Notes: a model not told the origin generated them from the sequence alone. Counted from the stretch's first letter, positions 1 to 7,342 are shown. The stretch is 17,936 bases of DNA from Spirochaeta sp. (GCA_030635565.1 DAOVYP010000008.1:1-17936), one strand, 5' to 3'. Numbers and translations are program-made.

Positions 1-340
1 CTCCGGGAATCTGTTTTCCGTCCCAGCCCGCCTCCCGGGCCGCACCCAGTAAATCATCCCTCATGGTGAGGGCCCTGGTAACGGCGCCATTGAATACGTC
101 CGAATCGAAATTTGCATTAGTGATGGTGGTGAACAGCCCGTACATGATGAAGCGGCCCACTTCATCATCAACTGTCACATTGTACCGGCCGGCGGTTTCC
201 GCAGCCCAGGCGACACCTTTGACGGCATAGATGAGCAGATCCTGCTCGGCGGCTACGACGTCGGTTTTGCCGCAGACTCCCTTGACTGTGCAGCCGGTTC
301 CCCCGGCGGCTTCCTGACACTGAAAACAAAACATGGACAT
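1..340 (-). CDS. hcp: Hybrid cluster protein (hydroxylamine reductase), 5' part only
   Basis: This is the first 113 codons of an iron-sulfur hybrid cluster protein; the rest lies beyond the left edge of the window. The N-terminus reads MSMFCFQCQEAAGGTGC and continues to VCGK. That gives the cysteine pattern C-X2-C-X8-C-X5-C (C5, C8, C17, C23), which binds the proximal Fe-S cluster in Hcp enzymes of anaerobes. Known family members are cytoplasmic and reduce nitric oxide or hydroxylamine, protecting against nitrosative stress. The start at 340 is favoured because AGGAGG sits five bases upstream; the second ATG at 334 is less well spaced. A perfect GTAAC-N4-GTTAC palindrome lies upstream at 401-414. 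The family call is firm. The substrate is inferred from the family, since the active-site half is not visible. Confidence 0.93.
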   Translation of the reverse strand, partial: MSMFCFQCQEAAGGTGCTVKGVCGKTDVVAAEQDLLIYAVKGVAWAAETAGRYNVTVDDEVGRFIMYGLFTTITNANFDSDVFNGAVTRALTMRDDLLGAAREAGWDGKQIPG

Positions 341-372
341 TGCGTCCTCCTGAAAACGAATATGATGGGCGC

Positions 373-414
373 ATGGTAGGAGATGTTTCGTATTCGGTCG
401 GTAACACAGGTTAC
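373..414 (-). promoter_or_regulatory. Candidate HcpR/CRP-FNR-type site and promoter of hcp
   Basis: The 14-bp sequence GTAACACAGGTTAC at 401-414 is a perfect 5-4-5 inverted repeat. It matches the GTAAC-N4-GTTAC motif that, as I recall it, was proposed for HcpR-type (CRP/FNR family) control of hcp in several anaerobes. On the minus strand a weak -10-like TACCAT lies at 378-373, its centre about 32 bases downstream of the palindrome centre. That is the spacing expected for activation from about -41.5. The palindrome is seen directly; the regulator is inferred and is not encoded in the window. Confidence 0.6.
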
Positions 415-442
415 GGAAACGAAAAATAAATGAAAATATTAT

Positions 443-458
443 CGATATATTAATATCG
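443..458. repeat. AT-rich inverted repeat upstream of hcp
   Basis: CGATAT and ATATCG are separated by ATTA, giving a 6-bp stem with a 4-base loop inside a strongly AT-rich stretch (about 421-470). It may be a second operator or just promoter-upstream AT-rich DNA. No U-run follows on either strand, so it is not a convincing terminator. Confidence 0.35.
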
Positions 459-475
459 TCTGAAAATCAATTTGT

Positions 476-490
476 TCCCGATGAGCGGGA
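476..490 (-). terminator. Weak stem-loop after the exported-protein gene
   Basis: TCCCG (476-480) and CGGGA (486-490) form a 5-bp stem with a 5-base loop, 16 bases past the stop of the minus-strand gene that ends at 507. On the minus strand the stem is followed by a moderately T-rich stretch ending in GATTTTC, but not by a true U-run. It could act as a weak terminator separating that gene from hcp. Confidence 0.3.
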
Positions 491-506
491 GACGTGAAAC
501 ACCCTT

Positions 507-1151
507 TCATTCAGAGCTGTCGGGACCGCTGTTCAGTATGACTTCTATCGCCGCCTTTTCGGCGGTAAATGCCGCCAGGACCGTGTTCAGGTTCTGTTCG
601 GAAATCATGTCTCTCAGATCGGGCAGTTCACGGCCCGCGAAATGAACGGTGAAGACAGGAAGTGTCTTGTCTCCCGATCGCCGGGTATCGGCTCCCCGGG
701 AACGCTCGGTGAGCACAAGTGCATAGTCACGGCCCTGCCGGACGAATCGCAATATATGTTCAGCCGAGTCGAAGGGATAGGAACTGCTGCGATGGGCGTA
801 GATGAGGGTTGGAGCGATAACGGCCGCATCCCGGATAACGGTCTGGCCGACGTTCATCTCCAGCAGCCGGGAACGCCACCAAGCCGCATTGGCCGTTGCT
901 TCACGAAGGGCGAAGAGGTCGGCATCGGAGAACATCCATGTGACTGTGTCCAGCCCGAAGCCTTTGTAAGATATGAGAATCTCCATTGATGTCCCGGATT
1001 CATCGATGCTGAGGAATGCCTGCCCTTCCTGATACCCGTCGAAGCTTTCCAGACCGATTTCCACCCGTCCGATAGATACGGGAAGAGCGGCCAGCGGCAA
1101 TGCGCCGAGAATCAAGAGGAAAACCAGTGGTAAAAATCGACGAACTGTCAT
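507..1151 (-). CDS. Exported protein of unknown function
   Basis: I do not recognise this 214-residue protein. Residues 1-23 form a typical Sec signal peptide: MTVRR, then a hydrophobic core rich in L and A, then ALPLAALP. The mature part is therefore probably periplasmic or outer-membrane associated. It has no cysteine, no second membrane segment and no obvious repeat, and looks like a mixed alpha/beta soluble domain with a serine/acidic C-terminal tail. An AGGAT stretch about ten bases before the ATG could serve as a weak ribosome binding site. The gene is divergent from the ABC exporter at 1244 (92-base gap) and reads toward hcp, but no functional link is evident. Confidence 0.7.
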   Translation of the reverse strand: MTVRRFLPLVFLLILGALPLAALPVSIGRVEIGLESFDGYQEGQAFLSIDESGTSMEILISYKGFGLDTVTWMFSDADLFALREATANAAWWRSRLLEMNVGQTVIRDAAVIAPTLIYAHRSSSYPFDSAEHILRFVRQGRDYALVLTERSRGADTRRSGDKTLPVFTVHFAGRELPDLRDMISEQNLNTVLAAFTAEKAAIEVILNSGPDSSE

Positions 1152-1243
1152 AATACATTCATCCTATCGGTTTCCCGGGCCTTTTTCCCGCTGTTTTTTT
1201 CTTCCGCTGAAGTCAGAAGTCGATATAAGCAGTCATTCTATAC

Positions 1244-2920
1244 ATGAAAATATTCCGGGGGCTCACACCTTATCTTTCAAGGAAGTCCGGAGATTCGGAC
1301 CTCGTTACCATTTTTCTTTTGTTCACGGCGGCTCTTTCATCGTTGATTCCGGCATTTCTCCACAGGGTGTTCTTCGACAGGGTGATTCCCGATCGAGGTC
1401 GGGAATTGATAGTTCCAATACTGATTCTGCTTGTTCTCGTGGAATCGGCCGGCGTGTTCTCCCGTTTTCAGGCTGATCGGCAGTTGGCCTGCAGAAGCCG
1501 GGAGAACAGACACAGGCGGAGAATCAGACTGGTCGACCGTCTCTGGCTTCTGAGAATCAGTTGGTTTGATGCTCAGGGGCCGGGGGCGGTTATCCGCCAT
1601 TACGATGATGCGGGATTGCTTGGAGATATGAGATCGGTCTTTATCCGGGAGATTATCGGGCCTGCCCTGATACTTCTGGTATTGCTTCCCCCGATGTTCG
1701 TACTGCAACCTGTTCTCGCTGCCTGCCGTATAACGGCCACAGTTCCGGCGATGATTACCGGTTTTGTTTTCCTCAATCGCGACCTTCAGTATGAACGGAA
1801 AATCTGGAGTGTTCGTAAACGACTGACAACGGATCTGTTTAGAGGAGCTCGGGGTGTTTCAACCCTGAAATCCGGCAGGGGAGGGGACGGATACGCACGA
1901 TATCTCAGATCCATTATGGATAAGCTGGGTTTGCTGGAAGAGCAACGACGTATTCTTGGTGCCCGTTGGGAGGCCGTCGCTGCAGCTGCAACCCGTGTCG
2001 GTGGAGCCCTCATCCTCGTTCTGGCGGTTTTTCTTGTTATCGAAGGCCGCCTGACTTTCGGATCCTATATTGCCTTTTCCATCCTGTCGTCACGGAGTAT
2101 GGCCGCCATGGGTGAATTCCTGGGAGGTATCAGATCCCTGGCCCGGACCGGGAATGCCGTAAACAGGCACCAAAATCTTTTCCTGCAGGAAACTGACGAG
2201 GGTCCGCCATCAGTATCACTGAATCCCCCGTCTTCCGGGCAGGGGGGCCTGAACATTGCGGGTCTCACATTCGCTTATCCCGATTCCGGGAAGATACTCC
2301 GGGACCTGAACCTGAATGTGATGAAGGGAGAAAGAGTTCTTCTTTCCGGTGGAAGCGGGGCCGGTAAAAGCACTTTATTTTCAATCATTCTCGGATTTTA
2401 CTCACCCTTGAACGGCAGGATTTCACTCTCCGGAATGTCATTGATCGGTTGTACTGCATCAAGGCGCAGGGAGCTGATCGGAGCCGTATTGCAGAATCCG
2501 TCATTCTTCGATGGGACGGTGCGGGACAATCTTTGTCTGTACGGTGCGGCGCCTTCGGACCGCTGTCTCTGGGCGGCTCTTGAAGCGGCGGCGGCGGATG
2601 ATATCGTATCCGGGATTCCCGGAGGGCTGAATGCCCGGCTGACCGGTGAGGACTCCTGTTTATCCGGGGGGCAGCGACAGCGGCTGGCCATTGCCAGACT
2701 TATGGTCCGGCCGCCTTCACTCATACTTCTTGATGAGCCGGTCAACGCCCTGGATGCCGCCTGTAATGAACGGGTACGTCATTCACTTGCGAAAGCCTGT
2801 GAAGGGAGAACCGTTCTTCTTATATCTCATGACGCTGCACTGCCTCTTCAGGTTCATCGGAGACTTTCACTTACCGGCGGTTATATTCGAGAAAGCGAAA
2901 TTGGAGAAACTGATGGTTAA
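1244..2920 (+). CDS. ABC exporter, fused membrane and ATPase domains
   Basis: This 558-residue half-transporter has the type I exporter layout. An N-terminal membrane domain (about residues 20-285, hydrophobic segments near 21-40, 56-72, 138-178 and 252-282) is followed by an ATPase domain (335-545). Visible ATPase motifs are an A-loop Tyr near 345, Walker A GGSGAGKST (369-377), Q-loop LQNP (416-419), signature LSGGQRQ (473-479), Walker B LILLDE with catalytic Glu498, and the H-loop SHD (His529). No N-terminal C39 peptidase domain is present, so it should not trim its cargo. The stop overlaps the start of an HlyD-type adaptor by 8 bases, marking a type I secretion-like pair. The cargo is unknown. 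No clear Shine-Dalgarno sequence precedes the ATG. Confidence 0.88.
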   Translation: MKIFRGLTPYLSRKSGDSDLVTIFLLFTAALSSLIPAFLHRVFFDRVIPDRGRELIVPILILLVLVESAGVFSRFQADRQLACRSRENRHRRRIRLVDRLWLLRISWFDAQGPGAVIRHYDDAGLLGDMRSVFIREIIGPALILLVLLPPMFVLQPVLAACRITATVPAMITGFVFLNRDLQYERKIWSVRKRLTTDLFRGARGVSTLKSGRGGDGYARYLRSIMDKLGLLEEQRRILGARWEAVAAAATRVGGALILVLAVFLVIEGRLTFGSYIAFSILSSRSMAAMGEFLGGIRSLARTGNAVNRHQNLFLQETDEGPPSVSLNPPSSGQGGLNIAGLTFAYPDSGKILRDLNLNVMKGERVLLSGGSGAGKSTLFSIILGFYSPLNGRISLSGMSLIGCTASRRRELIGAVLQNPSFFDGTVRDNLCLYGAAPSDRCLWAALEAAAADDIVSGIPGGLNARLTGEDSCLSGGQRQRLAIARLMVRPPSLILLDEPVNALDAACNERVRHSLAKACEGRTVLLISHDAALPLQVHRRLSLTGGYIRESEIGETDG

Positions 2921-3281
2921 GCACTTGCATCGGAAAAAACGAAAGTGGTTGCTGAGTGTAATCGTGGTGACAGCCATGCTGACCGGCGCGGCGGTCACCC
3001 TGGCCTTGATGAATCCCGGATTCGTCGAATGCACCGGGTATCTCGAACCGGATGGCTGGGTTCCTCTGTATGCACGAAGTGACGGGTCGATCAATTACGG
3101 CAATCTGGAAGATGGTATGAAAGTGTCCAGGGGGGAGCTGCTGATTGTCCTGGATGATGAATGGCCTCGCTGGAATCTGAAAAGAATCGGCCAGGAACAA
3201 AAGATTCTCGAAACCGAAATATCCTTCCTGGAACAGAGCCTGATCCTCTTCTCGGGCCATCGTGAGATTGAAGAGGAATAG
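2913..3281 (+). pseudogene. HlyD-type secretion adaptor, 5' fragment ending at in-frame TAG
   Basis: The first 122 codons of a membrane fusion protein that would bridge the ABC exporter to the outer membrane. It starts at an ATG overlapping the exporter stop (ATGGTTAA), with GGAG seven bases upstream. It has a basic N-terminus, one membrane helix (about residues 12-33), the first half of a lipoyl-like domain (about 40-88), then the ascending coiled coil. Translation ends at TAG (3279-3281) in mid-helix after EIEEE. The same frame continues without further stops to 4004 with the rest of an HlyD protein. Replacing TAG by CAG (Gln) would restore a 363-residue protein of normal family length. Alone, this fragment lacks the second lipoyl half and the beta-barrel and is unlikely to work. 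Confidence 0.85.
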
Positions 3282-3293
3282 CTCCGCAGACTT

Positions 3294-4004
3294 ATGGATG
3301 CCGACCGGCGTCTTCTGGAGAATTCCTCCCTCACCCGGAACGAACTGTATCATACCGAATATCTCTATCATACCTTCATTGCCGGGGCGGACCGTGAGGA
3401 GTCCGATCTTGAACAGGTACTTCTTCTCGACAAACTGAAGGCGGAATTCCTCCATGTTGAAAAGAGACTCTGGGAATCAAGACTGGATGAATGCCGTATC
3501 ATGGCACCAATCACAGGACGTTTCTACAGTGCCGAAACGGTGTTATCCAGTACTTCTGTCGGACTTGCTCCGGCCTTCGGTCCCGGCAGGCGAGTGGAAT
3601 CAGGTCGTCTGTTGGGTTATTTGATACCTGAAGGCGGGATGCGGGCTCATATCGAGATTCCTCAGCACCGCATCTCCGGATGTCGTCCAGGACAGCCTGT
3701 ACTCCTCTCGGTGGATGCCCGCCCTCAATGGCGATTTGCCCCTGTCAGGGGCCGGCTTGCGTCAATCATGACCGTAGCCTCCGGAGGTGTCTTTCATGGA
3801 ACTGTCGAACTTTCCCCATCGGATCAGACCCTTGTGGAACTCAGGGATCTCATCTGTGGGAATCTGACGGCTCGGATCGATGTCGGGAATCGTCATGATT
3901 CCGGAGCAGATGTACCCCTCCGGATTACTGCCCGGGTTTGGGAACGCTGGAGCTTGATGGTAAACTCAATCGGGAAAATACAAAAATCTCAGCGGCGCCG
4001 ATAA
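3294..4004 (+). pseudogene. HlyD-type secretion adaptor, 3' fragment
   Basis: In-frame continuation of the adaptor after the TAG at 3279-3281. From the first available ATG it encodes 236 residues. It shows the rest of the coiled coil (about residues 1-72), then a second lipoyl half with the family hallmark CRIMAPITGRFYS (about 73-85), the valley-type VESGRLLGYLIPEGGM stretch, and a beta-barrel region with IEIPQHRISGCRPGQPVLL. It has no signal peptide or membrane helix. No strong ribosome binding site precedes 3294 (the nearest purine run, GAAGAGGA, lies about 17 bases away and before the stop), so independent production of a functional exported protein is doubtful. The open state of this half suggests a recent nonsense mutation or a sequence error rather than long decay. 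Confidence 0.82.
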
Positions 4005-4006
4005 AT

Positions 4007-4033
4007 AAAAAAAGCCGGCTTTAGAGAGCCGGT
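4007..4033 (-). terminator. Rho-independent terminator of the psp operon
   Basis: CCGGCT (4015-4020) and AGCCGG (4027-4032) form a GC-rich 6-bp stem with a TTAGAG loop. On the minus strand it is followed directly by seven T residues (4013-4007) and further T-rich sequence. It sits 16 bases past the pspC stop. On the plus strand the stem lies just after the HlyD stop but is not followed by a U-run, so it acts mainly on the psp transcript. Confidence 0.85.
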
Positions 4034-4048
4034 CTCTGTCATCTTAAC

Positions 4049-4408
4049 TCAACGGCCCTTGGTGAATCTGTTTTCCCAGTCCTTTTCCTTGTCGAACTCT
4101 TCATCCTCCATCTTCTTCACCCGCTCTTTCAGGTTCTCGAAGTCGGTATCGATATCTTCTGATGATGATTGACGGGGTCTTCTCTGCCGGCGGCTTTCTT
4201 CCCTGTACTCGGGTTCAACAGGTAGGATCAAAGCCAGAATGAAGTAAATCCAGATCGACATGCCCCCGAACAGTACCAGCAGTATGAATACCAACCGGAC
4301 GGCGTCGACGGGAAGGTCACGCCATTCGGCGATGCCTTTGCATACCCCCAGAATCTCTCCGTTCCGGGACCTGTGCAATTTCCTGCGTCCCGTATAATAC
4401 CCAGCCAT
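4049..4408 (-). CDS. pspC: Phage shock protein C-like (PspC domain) membrane protein
   Basis: A 119-residue protein with the PspC domain signature: LHRSRNGEILGVCKGIAEW, then a hydrophobic helix with a central glycine pair (LVFILLVLFGG through LILPV, about residues 38-63). A charged, predicted coiled-coil tail follows (DFENLKERVKKMEDEEF). PspC family proteins sit in the inner membrane and pass envelope stress signals to PspA. The ATG at 4408 is preferred because GAGAGGA lies five bases upstream. The alternative ATG at 4414 overlaps the upstream stop (ATGA) but has almost no spacing to that site. It is the last gene of the pspABC set and is followed by a terminator. Family assignment is firm. 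Confidence 0.88.
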   Translation of the reverse strand: MAGYYTGRRKLHRSRNGEILGVCKGIAEWRDLPVDAVRLVFILLVLFGGMSIWIYFILALILPVEPEYREESRRQRRPRQSSSEDIDTDFENLKERVKKMEDEEFDKEKDWENRFTKGR

Positions 4409-4410
4409 TA

Positions 4411-4608
4411 TCATCCTCTCCTCTCCCTGCGAGACGAACGAAGCTTCTCCAGGTTCAATACCCGGCGCTTCAGGGCATACATACCCTCCCTGATCGCCCG
4501 GTCTCTATCCACTCTCTCTTCATTCTCTTCCAGTTTACGTCCCACTACCAGTGCCACGATAAGCAATGGTGCGAAAATGAAGATCAGAACCCCTAAAAAT
4601 TTAAGCAT
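4411..4608 (-). CDS. pspB: PspB-like small membrane protein
   Basis: A 65-residue protein with an N-terminal hydrophobic helix (LKFLGVLIFIFAPLLIVALVV, about residues 2-22). A charged region predicted to form a coiled coil follows, with the heptad-like stretch YALKRRVLNLEKL. Size, topology and position between pspA and pspC match PspB, which in proteobacteria works with PspC in the inner membrane to release PspF from PspA. Primary sequence similarity to proteobacterial PspB is modest, so the name rests largely on context. It overlaps the pspA stop by 8 bases and ends 2 bases before the preferred pspC start, indicating tight translational coupling. Confidence 0.72.
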   Translation of the reverse strand: MLKFLGVLIFIFAPLLIVALVVGRKLEENEERVDRDRAIREGMYALKRRVLNLEKLRSSRRERRG

Positions 4609-5311
4609 CGGTCTTATCGGCCGTATTTTTGCCGGCCGCTCCCTTGTTCGTCGCCTTGTTCATGCTCTTCTTGAGTTCAGCGAGTTCGTCCTCGATGATA
4701 TTATCGGATTCCAGTTTGCTGAACTCCCGTTCGAGGTCGTTTTCCACGATTTTACCGGCCAGATCCGCATCGGCTTCCATCCGTTCAATACGGTTCTCCA
4801 GTTCCCCGAAGCGCATCACCGCCTGGGCGCCGGTGGCATTGGACATCATGCTCCGGGCACGTTTCTTCTCGACGGCATGAATACTGCGCTGGACGAGCAT
4901 TTTGTGTTTGAGGGTAACCTCTTCCAGTTTCTGCTCGAGCTGAGCGATATTCCCTTTGCACTCGCTGATGAGATGCACGTAGTGATCCAGGTCTTTCTCG
5001 GCAAACTCGAGCTGATTCACACATTGCTTCTTTTCAAGCAGCGCTTCCTTGGCCAAATCGTCGCGTTTGCGTTCGACAGCCAGTACGGCCCGTTCTCCCC
5101 ATCGATCCACCTTGGCGGTGAGGGTATCGCGGTCCCGCTCCATTTCGGCCCGTGTCGCCATTTTTGCGGCGCAGGATGATTTCAGATCCACCAGGGTGTC
5201 TTCCATCTCCTGAATCATCAGACGGATCATTTTTTCCGGATCTTCCGCTTTATCCAGCATCGCGTTGATGTTGGAATTGACGATATCTCCCAATCTGCTG
5301 AATACTCCCAT
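4601..5311 (-). CDS. pspA: Phage shock protein A (PspA/IM30 family)
   Basis: A 236-residue, almost entirely helical PspA/IM30 (ESCRT-III superfamily) protein. It opens with the family N-terminus MGVFSRLGDIVNSNINAMLD, an amphipathic membrane-binding helix, followed by DPEKMIRLMIQEMEDTL. Long charged coiled-coil helices run through residues of about 25-215, and the tail is rich in Lys, Asn and Ala. PspA coats and stabilises stressed inner membrane and, in proteobacteria, also inhibits PspF. The gene is first in the minus-strand operon. An AGGAGG-type ribosome binding site lies just upstream, and a near-consensus sigma-54 promoter (5354-5370) lies about 45 bases before the start. It is divergent from pspF. 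Assignment is secure; PspA-PspF inhibition here is inferred from the shared layout. Confidence 0.95.
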   Translation of the reverse strand: MGVFSRLGDIVNSNINAMLDKAEDPEKMIRLMIQEMEDTLVDLKSSCAAKMATRAEMERDRDTLTAKVDRWGERAVLAVERKRDDLAKEALLEKKQCVNQLEFAEKDLDHYVHLISECKGNIAQLEQKLEEVTLKHKMLVQRSIHAVEKKRARSMMSNATGAQAVMRFGELENRIERMEADADLAGKIVENDLEREFSKLESDNIIEDELAELKKSMNKATNKGAAGKNTADKTDA

Positions 5312-5353
5312 GTCTTTCCTCCTCTGGAAATTGAATATTCTATGCAGCTCATA

Positions 5354-5370
5354 AGCAATGGCCGTGCCAA
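5354..5370 (-). promoter_or_regulatory. Sigma-54 (RpoN) promoter of pspABC
   Basis: On the minus strand the sequence reads TTGGCACG-GCCA-TTGCT. This is an essentially perfect -24/-12 element (consensus TGGCACG-N4-TTGCW), with -24 at 5370-5363 and -12 at 5358-5354. The predicted transcription start is near 5343, leaving a roughly 30-base leader before pspA. The divergent gene encodes the matching activator PspF. Confidence 0.9.
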
Positions 5371-5408
5371 GTGATCTTGCAACTGTAGAACGGGTTTAGA
5401 GGAATGAC

Positions 5409-5434
5409 TTTCACTGAAATTGGTTAATAAAACC
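5409..5434. promoter_or_regulatory. Candidate PspF upstream activating sites
   Basis: Two short inverted repeats lie 66-92 bases upstream of the predicted pspA start: TTTCACTGAAA (5409-5419) and GGTT-AATAA-AACC (5422-5434). PspF binds upstream sites at roughly this distance in proteobacteria and, by overlapping its own promoter there, represses itself. The repeats are seen directly; their role as PspF sites is inference, as I cannot match them to a known PspF motif. Confidence 0.4.
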
Positions 5435-5442
5435 TCAATATT

Positions 5443-6444
5443 ATGGCGAAATATACCAAACCGCTGTACAGTGAGATTATGGATTACAACCCCAGTCCAC
5501 AGGAAGCTCTTGGTGAATCAGATGTGTTTCTGGAGTTTCAGCAGCTCCTGGGGCAGGTTGCCCGTGTGGACCGATCCGTTCTGGTTATCGGAGAGCGGGG
5601 CTCGGGCAAGGAACTGGCTGCCAGCCGTCTTCATTATCTCTCAACCCGTTGGAATGCACCTTTTGTGGCCCTCAACTGTGCGGCTCTTTCACCGGGACTC
5701 ATCGAGTCGGAGCTATTCGGACATGAACTGGGTTCGTTCACAGGAGCCACCGGACAGCGAAAGGGACGATTTGAGGAAGCCGACGGTGGAAGTCTGTTCC
5801 TGGATGAAATCGGCATCATTCCTATCGAAGTTCAGGAGAAGATACTCAGAGCCGTTGAATACGGAACTTTCCAGAGAGTCGGAAGTTCAAGGACCGTTGA
5901 AGTTAACGTCAGGATACTCGGTGCCACCAATCAGGATCTTCCCTCGCTCTGTGACGCAGGATTGTTCAAGAGAGATCTTCTCGACAGGTTATCCTTCGAA
6001 GTTCTGTTCATCCCTCCCTTGAGGGAGCGGGATGATGACATTCTGAAGCTCGCAGATCATTTCGCCGTCAAAATGTCTCGCGAACTGGGAATGGATGTAT
6101 CACCGGTATTCTCCGATGAAGTCCGTTCTCTCATCATGGATTATTCCTGGCCCGGAAATATCAGGGAGCTTAAAAATGCTGTGGAACGGGCGGTGTACCG
6201 CGAAGACGGACCGATTATCACCAATCTGATTATTGATCCGTTCCTGAATCCCTGGGTGGAGAAAGTTGAGAATCCGACCCGGGAATGGCCGATGGACCTC
6301 AAGTCCGAAGTCAGGGAGCTGGAGGAAAGGCGGCTTCATGAAGCCATGGCTGAAGCCGACGGGCATCAGGGTAAAGCCGCTGAACTGCTCGGTCTCAGTT
6401 ACGATCAGTTCAGGGGACTCTACAGAAAGATCAGCCCGGAATAA
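5443..6444 (+). CDS. pspF: PspF, sigma-54-dependent transcription activator
   Basis: A 333-residue bacterial enhancer-binding protein with no receiver or sensor domain. The AAA+ domain shows Walker A GERGSGKE (50-57), ESELFGHE, the sigma-54-contacting loop as GSFTGA (97-102) instead of the usual GAFTGA, Walker B GSLFLDE (116-122), and arginine fingers near R177 and R182. A Fis-type helix-turn-helix (about 310-330, [19 protein letters not shown]) closely resembles the PspF C-terminus. The protein aligns end to end with proteobacterial PspF. The start is uncertain: 5443 has no Shine-Dalgarno site, and ATG 5479 gives an N-terminus closer to proteobacterial PspF length. It activates the divergent sigma-54 promoter of pspABC, and PspA is expected to restrain it. 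Confidence 0.92.
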   Translation: MAKYTKPLYSEIMDYNPSPQEALGESDVFLEFQQLLGQVARVDRSVLVIGERGSGKELAASRLHYLSTRWNAPFVALNCAALSPGLIESELFGHELGSFTGATGQRKGRFEEADGGSLFLDEIGIIPIEVQEKILRAVEYGTFQRVGSSRTVEVNVRILGATNQDLPSLCDAGLFKRDLLDRLSFEVLFIPPLRERDDDILKLADHFAVKMSRELGMDVSPVFSDEVRSLIMDYSWPGNIRELKNAVERAVYREDGPIITNLIIDPFLNPWVEKVENPTREWPMDLKSEVRELEERRLHEAMAEADGHQGKAAELLGLSYDQFRGLYRKISPE

Positions 6445-6559
6445 CAGGTTTAGCCGGTCGAACATAAGAAACTGCATCAATACTCCACCCAATCTTCACA
6501 AAACGGTCCTGTGATTCGCCTATTATCGAATTGTGCTACTGAATTGCCTGGATAGACTC

Positions 6560-7342
6560 ATGAAACCCGTAGCCACCCTGTTTCTCATCCTGATCCCCGG
6601 TCTCATCGCCGCCGCCGGATTTTCGGAATCGAGAATGGAAACCGGTATGATGATTTCCATCGACACAACAACGGGGGCATCACTCTATCCCGACAGGACC
6701 GCAGCAAACCCGCCGGCTTTCAGCCCTGAGAACATGCCGAAAGCACTCATCATCCATGCCGACCCGAGGAATAACACCCTGACCGCCGCCGCCAGAGACA
6801 GCATGGCGAATCTGCTTGCGTCCGACGGCTGGGAAGTTGAAGTTCGAAGTCTGTACGAGGATGGGTTCGACCCGGTTGCCACTGCTGAGGAAATTTCTTT
6901 TCAGAAACCTTCCAGGAACATCATTGATCCACAGGTGGCTCAATATCAGGATCTCATCAGAAAAGCCGACGCCCTGATACTGGTTTATCCGCTCTGGTGG
7001 ATACAACCCCCGGCCATACTCAAAGGATGGCAGGATCGGGTATTCACCTATGGCTTCGCCTATGAATTCGTCAACAATTCTCCCGACAGTGTTATCAGTC
7101 TCCTGGCTGGAAAAAAGATTCTCATCATCAATGTCGTTGCCAGTTCCAAAGATGTTTATGAGGATCAGGGCTACCTTCGATATCTCAATATGGCCGATGA
7201 ATCCCTCTTCGGCATCAGTGGTATGGAACTTACCGATCGCCACATAATCTATTCCTCTACCGGATTGGACATGGTGGAGAAAAAAGAATGCCTGGAAGAA
7301 CTCTCCGGCCTGATATCCCTGATTGAACCCTGGTATAAATAA
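6560..7342 (+). CDS. Exported flavodoxin-fold NAD(P)H:quinone oxidoreductase-like protein
   Basis: From ATG 6560 this encodes 260 residues. The first 22 or so (MKPVATLFLILIPGLIAAAG) look like a Sec signal peptide, followed by a linker of about 30 residues. The main domain is an NQO1/KefF/MdaB-type flavodoxin-2 fold: KALIIHADPRNNTLT for the flavin phosphate, LYEDGFDPVA, then VYPLWWIQPPAILKGWQDRVFTYGFAY, the family hallmark. It is preceded by a GTG at 6533 that would extend the N-terminus by nine residues; 6560 gives the cleaner signal peptide. Relatives are cytoplasmic FMN or FAD enzymes that reduce quinones with NAD(P)H. An exported form is unusual because NAD(P)H is absent from the periplasm. 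It follows pspF on the same strand with a 115-base gap. Confidence 0.8.
   Translation: MKPVATLFLILIPGLIAAAGFSESRMETGMMISIDTTTGASLYPDRTAANPPAFSPENMPKALIIHADPRNNTLTAAARDSMANLLASDGWEVEVRSLYEDGFDPVATAEEISFQKPSRNIIDPQVAQYQDLIRKADALILVYPLWWIQPPAILKGWQDRVFTYGFAYEFVNNSPDSVISLLAGKKILIINVVASSKDVYEDQGYLRYLNMADESLFGISGMELTDRHIIYSSTGLDMVEKKECLEELSGLISLIEPWYK

Noticed and set aside
3279..3281. Genome-wide TAG recoding (such as pyrrolysine or an amber suppressor) as the explanation for the split HlyD gene
   Set aside because: TAG ends other intact genes in the window, and a single C-to-T change from a plausible Gln codon explains the lesion more simply.
4373..5179. Plus-strand open frame of 268 codons opposite pspA/pspB
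   Set aside because: It is the antisense shadow of PspA and PspB coding sequence; both minus-strand proteins are recognisable, and the shadow has no motif or ribosome binding site.
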